From Stenotrophomonas sp. NA06056 (lineage in GTDB: Bacteria; Pseudomonadota; Gammaproteobacteria; Xanthomonadales; Xanthomonadaceae), in NCBI RefSeq assembly GCF_013364355.1, contig NZ_CP054931.1:62001-126000 (forward strand): a stretch of DNA of 64,000 nt, given 5' to 3'. Under the pieces are notes generated by a model. That model was not told the DNA's origin and made no database searches. It was given only the letters and a program-made list of their open reading frames with translations. Position numbers and translations under genes: made by a program. The stretch's first letter is position 1; each line of letters begins with the position of its first letter. This document shows, in pieces, positions 34,477 through 50,273 of the stretch.

Positions 34477-35256
34477 ATGAGCCGTCTGCTGCGCCGCCTG
34501 ATCTCGCCGGTCCCTGCCGCCACCGTACAGCGCGACACCGTTCGCCTGCGGCTGGAGGATGTCGAGATCGAGGTGCTGCGCGTGCGTGATCCGCGTGCGC
34601 GCCGGATCAAGCTCAGCGTCGATGAGCGCGGCGCGCGGCTGACATTGCCACCGCGTGCCAGCCTGGTGATGGGCGAACGTTTCCTCGAACAGCACCGCGA
34701 GTGGCTGGGCCTGCAGCTGCGTCTTTACCAGGGGCATGGCCTGCCTGAAGCGTTGCAGCCCGGCGTCGACGGTATGCTGCCGCTGCGCGGCGAGCTGTTG
34801 CCGCTGCGCTGGCAGGAAGGCCGCTACGCACGGTTGGAAATCGACGAGCACGGCGCCTGCGTGCAATGGCCGAGCCGGGGCGGTGATGCGACGTTGCGCC
34901 GCCTGCTGCGCGAGTTCTACGAAGCACAGACCCGCGCCGATGTCGGCCGCTGGTTGCCGAAGTACCTGCCCGGCCTGCCGCGCGCACCCAGCCGCCTGCG
35001 ACTGAAGGTGATGTCCTCGCAATGGGGCTCGCTGGCCCCGGACGGCAGCATGGCGCTGGACCTGGCCTTGGTGCTGGGCCGCCCCGCCGCCTTCGAATAC
35101 GTGCTGGTGCACGAACTCTGCCACCTGATCCAGGCCAACCACTCGCCCGCCTTCTGGCACGAAGTGGAACAGCGCTTCCCCGACTGGCGCGAACAGCGCG
35201 ACTACTTCCAGCTGGAAGGCCGCAGACTGAAGGCGATGCTGCGGCAGCTGTTGTAG
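34477..35256 (+). CDS. M48/DUF45-type zinc metallopeptidase
   Basis: A 259-residue protein of the YgjP/DUF45 family. The zinc-binding HELCH motif is at residues 212-216, followed by HSPAFWHEVEQRFPDW, which supplies the third ligand. The middle contains the conserved SRLRLKVMSSQWGS block. The family is predicted to be soluble gluzincin-like peptidases, and substrates are unknown. Its stop codon TAG is the inside of the GTAG head of a SMAG element, so the repeat abuts and terminates the gene. Confidence 0.85.
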   Translation: MSRLLRRLISPVPAATVQRDTVRLRLEDVEIEVLRVRDPRARRIKLSVDERGARLTLPPRASLVMGERFLEQHREWLGLQLRLYQGHGLPEALQPGVDGMLPLRGELLPLRWQEGRYARLEIDEHGACVQWPSRGGDATLRRLLREFYEAQTRADVGRWLPKYLPGLPRAPSRLRLKVMSSQWGSLAPDGSMALDLALVLGRPAAFEYVLVHELCHLIQANHSPAFWHEVEQRFPDWREQRDYFQLEGRRLKAMLRQLL

Positions 35257-35340
35257 AGCCGAGCCGATGCTCGGCCGACCCGCGCAGTGCGGATATTCAT
35301 CCCTCGCGACCAAGAGCAGCCGAGCATGGTTCGGCTCTAC
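35253..35340. repeat. SMAG/REP dyad overlapping a stop codon
   Basis: A GTAG head at 35253 and a CTAC tail at 35337-35340 bound two inverted monomers with AGCCGA-type arms. The first four bases contain the TAG stop codon of the metallopeptidase gene. A GC-only palindrome and a pyrimidine-rich stretch with TTCTTTTT follow (35341-35390). Confidence 0.83.
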
Positions 35341-35416
35341 AAAAGCGCGCGCAGCGCGCGACCCGCTCCTGCTCTTCTTTTTCTCTTCCGTGGTGGGCAC
35401 ATCGGAAACTGTCCGT

Positions 35417-35601
35417 GGCCGGGCGGGGTGGGTTGCGCAGGGGCGTGAGCCGCATGGGTCCGAGGCACGCCTCGGGCGGGTTGGGCAGGACGCCCAACCC
35501 CGGTCTTGCCGTGTGCGCAGGAAAGCGCACACGAGCAAGCGGCGACCGAGCTTACAGGGACGTACTTGCAGCGACCCCTGCGCAATCCACCCCGTCCGGC
35601 C
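35417..35601. repeat. Nested multi-hairpin element with GGA loops
   Basis: A 185-base element in the 406-base gap between the metallopeptidase gene (35256) and mgsA (35663). Outer arms of 27 bases (35417-35443 and 35575-35601) pair completely if two G.U pairs are allowed on the plus strand. Inside are a 6-bp hairpin (35460-35475), a 9-bp hairpin with loop AGGAC (35478-35500), a 14-bp hairpin with one bulge and loop AGGAAA (35505-35539), and a short TAC-AGGGAC-GTA hairpin (35553-35564). I see no credible gene here. It looks like a mobile-type repeat or structured RNA. Confidence 0.65.
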
Positions 35602-35662
35602 AAGCACGGCATTGCCTTCGGATACTCCCCACCACGAGGGGCTCAGCCGTTGGCCGAAAACC

Positions 35663-36532
35663 TCATCGACCCACGCGCAATGCCGCCGCCTTCGCCCACC
35701 GCGCCGCCACCCGCGGAGCGGTGATGCACACCGCCTGATCGGTCACCGTCGTCACCGCCCGTTCCAGCAGCTGGATGTCCGCTTCGTGCTGGCGCGCCAC
35801 ATGCGGATCCTCGAAGAAGATCGCACGCTGGCAACGACCTTCCAGCACGCGGTCGGCAATCTGCGCATCGCCGCCCATCGGGCCGCTCTGGTAACGCGTC
35901 ACCCACGCCGTATCCGCTGGCCAGCCGCGGCTCCAGGCCAACTCGTTCAAGCGCTGGCCGGTGGTGCCGGTGGCCACGCGTTCGCCGAAGCGCGCCAGTA
36001 CGTCGAAGTGTTCGTCGGCGAACGCCAGCATCGCCGGCTTCATCGCATCGTGCGCGATCAACGCCAGCGTCTGCCCTTCGAACGCATGCAGGTCGTTGGC
36101 CCCCGCATCGGCAGTCAAGCCGGCATGGATGCGCTCCACCTCGATCCAGTCGCGGGCGGTGGCCACGGTGGAAATGAAGGGCTTGCCGTGGATCACGCAC
36201 TGGCGTTTGAGCGCGGTCGCCTCGGGGAACACCGAGGAAGGATCCACCGGATCCATCAGATAGACCGCACCGTCCAGCGTGCGCTCGGCGCCCATGCCCA
36301 CCACTTCGGCCACCAGCTTCATCAATCCGCCTTCGCGGCCGTACGGATAGCGCTGCAGACCGTCGTAACCGGCAAGGAATCCGTTGCGATGGATCGCGTC
36401 ATGGGTACGGCCGACCGCGCACAGTGTCACGCCCAGTTCGCGCAGCCCGGGTTCGCTGGCGCGCAGCCAGCGGAACAGTGCCGCGCGCGCGTCGTTGTGA
36501 TGGAGACGGTTGGCGGCCAGGCCGATGCGCAT
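35663..36532 (-). CDS. mgsA: Methylglyoxal synthase, tandem-domain form
   Basis: A 289-residue protein. Residues of about 155-280 match E. coli MgsA (152 residues): LIAHDAMKP (His/Lys of the phosphate site), ATGTTG, SGPMGGD with a catalytic Asp, and FFEDPHVARQHEAD (Asp, His, Asp). It converts dihydroxyacetone phosphate to methylglyoxal, bypassing lower glycolysis. Residues 1-150 look like a second, degenerate copy (IGLAANRLHHND, VVGMGAERT, VYLMDPVDP), in which the catalytic residues are not kept. It is divergent from the hybrid kinase gene. Confidence 0.82.
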   Translation of the reverse strand: MRIGLAANRLHHNDARAALFRWLRASEPGLRELGVTLCAVGRTHDAIHRNGFLAGYDGLQRYPYGREGGLMKLVAEVVGMGAERTLDGAVYLMDPVDPSSVFPEATALKRQCVIHGKPFISTVATARDWIEVERIHAGLTADAGANDLHAFEGQTLALIAHDAMKPAMLAFADEHFDVLARFGERVATGTTGQRLNELAWSRGWPADTAWVTRYQSGPMGGDAQIADRVLEGRCQRAIFFEDPHVARQHEADIQLLERAVTTVTDQAVCITAPRVAARWAKAAALRVGR

Positions 36533-36680
36533 CGAAAGCTCCGGGATCGGTAGAAGCGGCAGTGTATGTCGCTATTGGCTGTTTCGGAGAGTTTTACAAA
36601 TTTCCTCATTGTTGCTGGGAAGGGTGTCGCTAGCGTGGCAGGAGGCCGTATCGCGATGCGGCCAGGTCCCTGCCTGCGAC

Positions 36681-45033
<8,353 letters not shown>

Positions 45034-45358
45034 CTCTACCTCGATGCAGATTGATATGAACGGGGACACTCCTGCCCGCTCTGTAGAGCACGCCCTGTAC
45101 GTCATGGTGGAGTGTGCCGCGCATGGCGCGGCCCGTCGGGAAGCCGCTTGGCGCACGCCCATACGGCGTTACTCACCTTGCGCAGGCACTCGCCTGCGCT
45201 GCGGCGCGCGCCTTGTCTGGCCGCACGCCAAGGGTCTTCACACTCACCCTGACGCACACGCCGTGCTCTTCCTGGAGCGCATCGTGAGGCCACCGGATGC
45301 CTCGACTAGATCACAGGTTGCTGCAACGCCGCAATACACGGTTGCAGGCGCAACCAAA
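45034..45358 (-). other. Long gene-free region upstream of gltB
   Basis: About 325 bases separate gltB from the upstream I78 gene's terminator. Read on the gltB strand it holds two perfect hairpins: 8 bp with loop GAGT (45180-45199) and 7 bp with a 3-nt loop (45116-45132). Neither has a T-tract. It should contain the gltB promoter, but no clear -35/-10 pair is visible. An open frame of about 63 codons (45102-45293) lacks any family character and I do not call it a gene. Confidence 0.4.
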
Positions 45359-45382
45359 GCGCCGGCAAACGCTTGCCGGCGC
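45359..45382 (-). terminator. Terminator of the first I78 gene
   Basis: A perfect 10-bp stem (45359-45368 with 45373-45382) with a 4-nt loop lies just after the I78 stop and is followed on the minus strand by TTTGGTTG. Confidence 0.75.
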
Positions 45383-45390
45383 GGGGTGGG

Positions 45391-45780
45391 TCAGCCGCAG
45401 CGGACGCCGCTGACCACGTCCTTTGCGTCCACTTCGATGTTCAGGCGGTCGCCCAGGAACTCCATCGTGGTGACGTCGTTGGGGTGCAGGACGCGGATCT
45501 GCTTGGCCGCCGCATCTTCCTGGGCCTGCTTGCCCAGCGCATCGGTGTAGGCCTGGCCGACCAGGCTCTGCACCTGGCTGGCGTCACAGTTGCCGACCGG
45601 CGGTGCTTCGGTGGCCTTGCCGGCTTCGTCGGCCGGGGCCTTGGCGGCCTCGGCGGCCTGCTGTGCGTGGGCGGTGGCCGAATCCTGCTCATCCAGCGAC
45701 GGCGCCTGGCAGGCGGTCAGGGCCAGCACGGCCGGCAGCAGCAGGGCGGAGAGGGAACGGACGCGGATCGGGAACGACAT
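45391..45780 (-). CDS. I78-family peptidase inhibitor-like lipoprotein (first of three)
   Basis: A 129-residue lipoprotein: signal with lipobox LTAC (Cys24), an Ala/Glu-rich linker, then an I78 inhibitor domain. The domain is recognised by GNCDASQVQSLVGQAYTD, an IRVLHPNDVTTM strand, DRLNIEVDAKD and the terminal CG, where two cysteines form the usual disulfide. I78 members inhibit serine proteases such as subtilisin. As a lipoprotein it would protect the periplasm or surface. The ATG at 45780 is preferred over the adjacent ATG at 45783 because GGAG then lies 5 bases upstream. Two more of this family follow within 7 kb. Confidence 0.82.
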   Translation of the reverse strand: MSFPIRVRSLSALLLPAVLALTACQAPSLDEQDSATAHAQQAAEAAKAPADEAGKATEAPPVGNCDASQVQSLVGQAYTDALGKQAQEDAAAKQIRVLHPNDVTTMEFLGDRLNIEVDAKDVVSGVRCG

Positions 45781-45896
45781 CATGACTCCGGAATGGAAGG
45801 GACAGTGAAAGGCCGAGCATAGCGGCGAACCCACCCTCACGTGTTTGTCTTGCGTTATTGACGTGGCCACGCCGCGCCGATCGGCAGACTGCAGGC

Positions 45897-46958
45897 ATGC
45901 CAGCACCCCCTACACCCGAACGCCAGGCCGCGCGCGCCGCCGGCCTGCGCTACGTCGATGACACCCAGCCCGGTTTCAGCCGTGTCCGCGCCGGTAAAGG
46001 CTTCTCCTATCGCGATGCCGACGGTCATGCCATACGCGATGCCGCCACCCTGCAACGCATCCGCGCGCTGGCCGTGCCTCCGGCCTACACCGCCGTGTGG
46101 ATCTGCGCGCACGCCAACGGCCATCTGCAGGCGACCGGACGCGACGCACGGGGGCGCAAGCAGTACCGCTACCACGCCGACTGGGCGGCCGTTCGCGATG
46201 CGGGCAAGTTCGACCGCACCATCGCCTTCGGGGAAGCGTTGCCGGCGCTGCGACGGCGCCTCGGCCGCGATCTCAAACGCAGCGGTTTCCCGCGCGAGAA
46301 GGTGCTCGCGGTAGTGGTTGCGCTGCTGGCAGACACGCTGGTGCGCGTGGGTAACGAGACCTATGCGCAGGAGAACAAGTCGTACGGCCTGACCACGCTG
46401 CGCAACCGTCACCTGGACCTGCTGCGCGGTGGGCGCGTGCGGATGCGTTTCCGTGGCAAATCAGGACAACTGCATGAAGTGACCGTGGGCGACCGCAAGC
46501 TCGGTGCTCTGGTGCGTGGCGTGCAGCAGTTGCCAGGACAGGCGCTGTTCCAGTATCGCGACGACGACGGCGCCCTGCAGCCGGTGGATTCAGGGGCGGT
46601 GAACGATTACCTGCGCGAAGTGATGGGCGAAGATTTCACCGCCAAGGACTTCCGTACCTGGGGCGGAACGCTGGCCGCCGTGCAGACCTTCGCCGCCACC
46701 GAGTTGCCAGAGCCGGCCAGCCAACGCGCGCTGGCCAAGGCGCAGCGCGAAGTGGTGTGCCAGGTGGCCGCACGGCTGGGCAATACGCCAGCGGTATGCC
46801 GCAAGGCCTACATCGATCCCTGCGTGTTCGCCGGCTGGGAACGGGGTGAGCTGTCCGCGCTGGCGGGCCTGCGCGGCCCGCGGCAGTGGGAACAGGCGAC
46901 ACTGAAGGTCCTGCGCCGGGCCCGACGGGTCAGCCGCAAGGCAGGTCAGCCACAGTAG
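45897..46958 (+). CDS. DNA topoisomerase IB (poxvirus-like)
   Basis: A 353-residue bacterial type IB topoisomerase, which relaxes supercoils through a 3'-phosphotyrosine link. The N-terminal LRYVDDTQPGFSRVRAG domain and the catalytic core are present: VRVGNETYAQENKSYGLTTL, FRGKSGQ and DFRTWGGT. The active tyrosine lies in NTPAVCRKAYIDP. Length is right for the family (about 320-370). The ATG at 45897 is used. The stop overlaps the end of the convergent second I78 gene by 13 bases. Confidence 0.94.
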   Translation: MPAPPTPERQAARAAGLRYVDDTQPGFSRVRAGKGFSYRDADGHAIRDAATLQRIRALAVPPAYTAVWICAHANGHLQATGRDARGRKQYRYHADWAAVRDAGKFDRTIAFGEALPALRRRLGRDLKRSGFPREKVLAVVVALLADTLVRVGNETYAQENKSYGLTTLRNRHLDLLRGGRVRMRFRGKSGQLHEVTVGDRKLGALVRGVQQLPGQALFQYRDDDGALQPVDSGAVNDYLREVMGEDFTAKDFRTWGGTLAAVQTFAATELPEPASQRALAKAQREVVCQVAARLGNTPAVCRKAYIDPCVFAGWERGELSALAGLRGPRQWEQATLKVLRRARRVSRKAGQPQ

Positions 46959-47254
46959 ATCGCGGTGATGTTGTTGGTGCGGCCCTTTTCGATGGTCAGG
47001 CGCTCCCCGCCTTCGCTGGCCGGCGGCACACGCGGACCGTCGTGACGCAGCACCTGCACGTGCAGGCTGTCACTGTCGACGCGGGCGCGCTCGACGGTGG
47101 CATCCGATGCCGCCAGGCCGACCGCACCGCGCACCATGTCCGAATGGCACTGGCCGGAAATCACCCCATCGATGGGCTGGATCTGGGCGACGGGGGTGCT
47201 GCTGCAGGCGGCGAGAGCGAAGCAGACGGCGGCGGTGGCAATGGCATGTTTCAT
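46946..47254 (-). CDS. I78-like lipoprotein (second of three)
   Basis: A 102-residue lipoprotein with lipobox LAAC (Cys17) and a divergent I78-type domain. There is a first cysteine (SGQCHSDMVRGAVG), a long central strand pair with a GGERLTIEKGRTN element in place of the DRLN motif, and the terminal CG. The match is weaker than for the genes at 45391 and 52305. The predicted role is protease inhibition in the periplasm. The TGA at 46946 lies inside the last codons of the topoisomerase gene. Confidence 0.68.
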   Translation of the reverse strand: MKHAIATAAVCFALAACSSTPVAQIQPIDGVISGQCHSDMVRGAVGLAASDATVERARVDSDSLHVQVLRHDGPRVPPASEGGERLTIEKGRTNNITAIYCG

Positions 47255-47471
47255 GGGGCAGGTTCCTCGTGTTGTGGCCTGCAGGGTGCGACGACAGGCG
47301 TGGTGGCGGAATGAATGCCGTGCACGCGATGGACACGGTGCGCTCACTGCCGCCAACAGCCTGCGTGGAGACACTGCACGAGCGGCGCACGCCGCCCCCG
47401 GTACTGCGGCGCACGCGCCCCGGTAGTGCTGGCCGCTGGCCGGCAACCCCAATCCCCCCGAGGAGACCTGC

Positions 47472-48599
47472 ATGGCCACCACCAGGAAGACCCCCGCCCG
47501 CCGCAAGGCATCGCCGAAGGTGCGCAAAGGCACGCAGGCTGTGCCTGCCGCGGCCGGGACCGCCGCCGCCGAGCGCCCACGCGTGGTGAAGACCGCGACC
47601 CGCAAAGCCGCCGCGTCCGACCCGCGCGCGGCCCGCGTGGCAGCGCGCCAGCGTCGCCTGCAGGACCAGGAAAAATCGAAGGACCTGCGCGCAGCGAAGA
47701 AGGCGACAAAAAAGGCGACAGGCAAGACCGCCACCCAGGCTGGCCCACGCCGTCAGCCGGAGACGATGCCGGCGCAGCAACTGGCCAAGCCGGGCCATGA
47801 GCACGCGCTGGAACTGGCACCGCGCTTCCTCGCACCGGACTACGTCGGCAGCGGCAAGCTGCAGGGCATGCGTGCGATCGTCACCGGCGGTGATTCCGGC
47901 ATCGGCCGCGCGGTAGCGGTGCTGTTCGCCCGCGAAGGCGCCGACGTTGCCGTGCTGCACCTGGACGAAGCCAAAGATGCTGAACTGACCCGCCAGCACG
48001 TGGAAAAAGAGGGCGGGCGTTGCGTGGTGATCGCCGGCGACGTGCGCGACCCGCGCTTCTGCAACAAGGCCGTCAAGCAGGTGGCCAAGGCGTTTGGCGG
48101 CATCGACATCCTGGTCAACAACGCGGCGTTCCAGCTGCATTGCGAGCGTCTGGAGGACCTGGAAGACGCGCATCTGCAGGAGACACTGCAGACCAACATC
48201 GGCGGCTACATCCAGATGGCGCGCGCGGTGCTGTCGCATCTGGGCGAGGGCGCCAGCATCATCAACACCGGTTCGGAAACCGGCCTGTTCGGCAGCAAGG
48301 CGTTGATCGATTACTCGGCCACCAAGGGCGCCATCCACGCGTTCACCAAGGCGCTGGCCAGCCAGCTGCTGCCGCGCGGCATCCGCGTCAACTGCGTGGC
48401 GCCGGGCCCGGTGTGGACGCCGCTGAATCCCGCCGACAAGCAGGCAAAGGACGTGGCCGAGTTCGGCAAGGACAGCGACATGGGCAGGCCGGCACAGCCG
48501 GAAGAACTGTCGCCAGCCTATGTGTTCCTGGCCTCACCGGCCTGCGCCAGCTACATCAGCGGGGTGATCCTGCCGGTGATGGGCGGGCCACGCGGTTAG
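47472..48599 (+). CDS. SDR-family dehydrogenase with lysine/alanine-rich N-terminal tail
   Basis: A 375-residue short-chain dehydrogenase. The catalytic domain (about residues 120-375) has the Rossmann loop TGGDSGIGRA, NNAA, the Ser near SETGLFG and the catalytic DYSATKGAIHAF (Tyr/Lys). It resembles the YhdF/YhxC glucose-dehydrogenase-like group often linked with stress. Unlike usual family members, it starts with about 90 residues of Lys/Arg/Ala/Pro-rich sequence reminiscent of histone H1-like tails (KATKKATGK). The ribosome site AGGAG supports ATG 47472. Its stop overlaps the convergent serine hydrolase by 4 bases. Confidence 0.87.
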   Translation: MATTRKTPARRKASPKVRKGTQAVPAAAGTAAAERPRVVKTATRKAAASDPRAARVAARQRRLQDQEKSKDLRAAKKATKKATGKTATQAGPRRQPETMPAQQLAKPGHEHALELAPRFLAPDYVGSGKLQGMRAIVTGGDSGIGRAVAVLFAREGADVAVLHLDEAKDAELTRQHVEKEGGRCVVIAGDVRDPRFCNKAVKQVAKAFGGIDILVNNAAFQLHCERLEDLEDAHLQETLQTNIGGYIQMARAVLSHLGEGASIINTGSETGLFGSKALIDYSATKGAIHAFTKALASQLLPRGIRVNCVAPGPVWTPLNPADKQAKDVAEFGKDSDMGRPAQPEELSPAYVFLASPACASYISGVILPVMGGPRG

Positions 48600-49684
48600 C
48601 GCGTGGCGGAATAGAAGCCGGCGATGCGTGGGATGAACTGCTGCGGATTGGCGCCCACCAGATTGGTCAGCACGACAATGGCAAGGCCGCGCTCGGGATA
48701 GACGATGAAGGCCGAGCGCGCGCCCCCCATGCCACCCACCTGCAGGTCGGGGGCGGTGTTGAACACCGGCCAGCCTGCGGCCCAGTCACCGGCGCTGCCA
48801 TCGTTGAGGCGCTCGGCCGTCCACATGCGCTGCATCGCGCGCTGCTCCAGCAGGCGCCCATCCTGCAAGGCCGCCAGCCAGCGCGCGGTGTCATCGGCGG
48901 TGGTGAGGATGCCGCCTCCGGCCCACAGGCTGGGTGGCATGTCGTAGAACCAGTGCGACAGCCGCGGCGCCGCATCCTTTGCATCGGTAGCGCGTGGCAG
49001 GTAGCTGTACATCGTTGCCGCATCCGGGACCAGGTCGTAGCTGTCGCCGAACATGGTGCGTGCCATGCGCGCGGTGGAGAACTGGCGAGTGGCCAGGAAA
49101 CGTTCGTAGGCCATGCCGGATTGCTGCGCGATGATCCGCGCCAGCAGCACGTAATTGGTCTGGTTGTACTGGAAGCGCTCGCCCGCTGCGGCCTCTACCG
49201 GCAGCGCACTGACGGCCTGCCATGCCTGCTGTTCCGAACCACCGCCCAACAGTCCGTTTGCATCGAGGATGTCGGGCAGGCCGGAGGTGTGGGCAAGCAG
49301 CTGTCGCACGCGTACCGCGCGCCAGCTCACCGGCAGGTCGTCCAGATACTGCGAGACCTGTGCATCCAGATCCACCTGCCCGTCCTGTGCCAGCTGCGCC
49401 AGCGCAACGCCGGTGAAGGATTTGGTGGCCGAGTTGAGCGGGAACCGCGTGCTGCGGGTGGCGACCACACCGTTCTCGACGTTGGCCAGGCCGTAGGTTT
49501 CCGACAGCACCACCTGGCCATCCTTGACCACGGCGATCTGCAGGCCGGGGATGCGCTGTTCCTGCATGGTCTGGCGGATGAAACGGCGGGTCTGGTCGTT
49601 GGCCTGGTCCTGGTTGGCGGAAACGGCGGCGAAGGGCAGCAGGCTGATGATCATGAGCAGGGTTCGTAGCGTCTGGCGAGGCAT
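48596..49684 (-). CDS. Penicillin-binding/class C beta-lactamase-type serine hydrolase
   Basis: A 362-residue exported serine hydrolase with a signal peptide (MPRQTLRTLLMIISLLPFA). The SxxK motif is SATK (Ser85, Lys88). A Y-N-Q motif at 173-175 replaces the usual Y-x-N, and a GGMGG triad lies near the end. The family covers D-aminopeptidases, esterases and AmpC-like enzymes, and the precise substrate is unknown. It is divergent from a blaI-type repressor gene, with the operator for that gene lying between, so co-regulation is plausible. Length matches other class C-like hydrolases. Confidence 0.86.
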   Translation of the reverse strand: MPRQTLRTLLMIISLLPFAAVSANQDQANDQTRRFIRQTMQEQRIPGLQIAVVKDGQVVLSETYGLANVENGVVATRSTRFPLNSATKSFTGVALAQLAQDGQVDLDAQVSQYLDDLPVSWRAVRVRQLLAHTSGLPDILDANGLLGGGSEQQAWQAVSALPVEAAAGERFQYNQTNYVLLARIIAQQSGMAYERFLATRQFSTARMARTMFGDSYDLVPDAATMYSYLPRATDAKDAAPRLSHWFYDMPPSLWAGGGILTTADDTARWLAALQDGRLLEQRAMQRMWTAERLNDGSAGDWAAGWPVFNTAPDLQVGGMGGARSAFIVYPERGLAIVVLTNLVGANPQQFIPRIAGFYSATR

Positions 49685-49824
49685 GCGGGATCCCGGAGGG
49701 CAGGAAGATCGGCGGCGATGACGGCGACCGCAGGTGACAGGCCATGGGTCGGATGCGCGCCTGGCGTAAAAGGTTTAAGCCGGCCGCGCGCTCTACCGTT
49801 CGTCGGCCCATGACTTCCGGGGGG

Positions 49825-49869
49825 TTGACTACAGGTGTCGTCATGGCAACAGTAGCGACACGTGTAGTC
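49825..49869 (+). promoter_or_regulatory. BlaI-type operator and -35 element of the blaI-like gene
   Basis: Two 14-base inverted arms (49827-49840 and 49856-49869, one mismatch) are separated by 15 bases. Each arm contains an ACA-NN-TGT dyad, the core recognised by BlaI/MecI repressors. TTGACT at 49825-49830 overlaps the left arm and is a good -35 box; the -10 is not clear. The right arm ends 14 bases before the repressor start, so repression and autoregulation are expected. Confidence 0.62.
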
Positions 49870-49883
49870 AAGGGAGTGTTGTC

Positions 49884-50270
49884 ATGCGTGGCAAGACCAT
49901 CGGGGACCAGGAACTGGCCCTGCTGCAGTATGTGGATGAGCAGGCACCGGCCAGCGTCGGCGAGGTCGCCAGCGGCTATGGCGAACCGCGCGGACTGGCC
50001 CGGTCCACCGTGTTGACGATGATGGAACGCCTGCGCGCCAAGGGTTACCTGCAGCGCCGGCAGCAGCAGGGCGTCTATCGTTACCAGCCCACCCGCGGCC
50101 CGGAGAGCGTGCTGCAGGGCGCTGTCGCCCAGTTCGTCGACAACACCCTGCAGGGTTCGGTCTCGCCGTTCGTGGCGTACCTGTCGCAGCGGCAGAAGGT
50201 CAGCGACAACGAACTGGCCGAACTGGAAGCGCTGGTGGCCGAACTGCAATCGCGTCGCCAGGAGGACTGA
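49884..50270 (+). CDS. BlaI/MecI/CopY-family repressor
   Basis: A 128-residue winged-helix repressor. IGDQELALLQYVDE, then RSTVLTMMERLRAKGYLQRR gives the DNA-binding wing, and a C-terminal helix (about 75-128) serves for dimerisation. In the bla system such repressors are cleaved when a BlaR1 peptidase senses beta-lactam. Here the next gene, 3 bases downstream, encodes a BlaR1-like M56 peptidase. The inverted repeat just upstream is its likely operator. Confidence 0.92.
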   Translation: MRGKTIGDQELALLQYVDEQAPASVGEVASGYGEPRGLARSTVLTMMERLRAKGYLQRRQQQGVYRYQPTRGPESVLQGAVAQFVDNTLQGSVSPFVAYLSQRQKVSDNELAELEALVAELQSRRQED

Positions 50271-50273
50271 GCC

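Noticed and set aside
35341..35416. Possible terminator made of a GC-only palindrome followed by TTCTTTTT
   Set aside because: The T-rich stretch is some 18 bases beyond the palindrome, too far for an intrinsic terminator, so I left it within the SMAG note.
45102..45293. 63-codon minus-strand frame upstream of gltB
   Set aside because: Arg/Ala-rich, no motif and no credible start; more likely part of the gltB upstream region.
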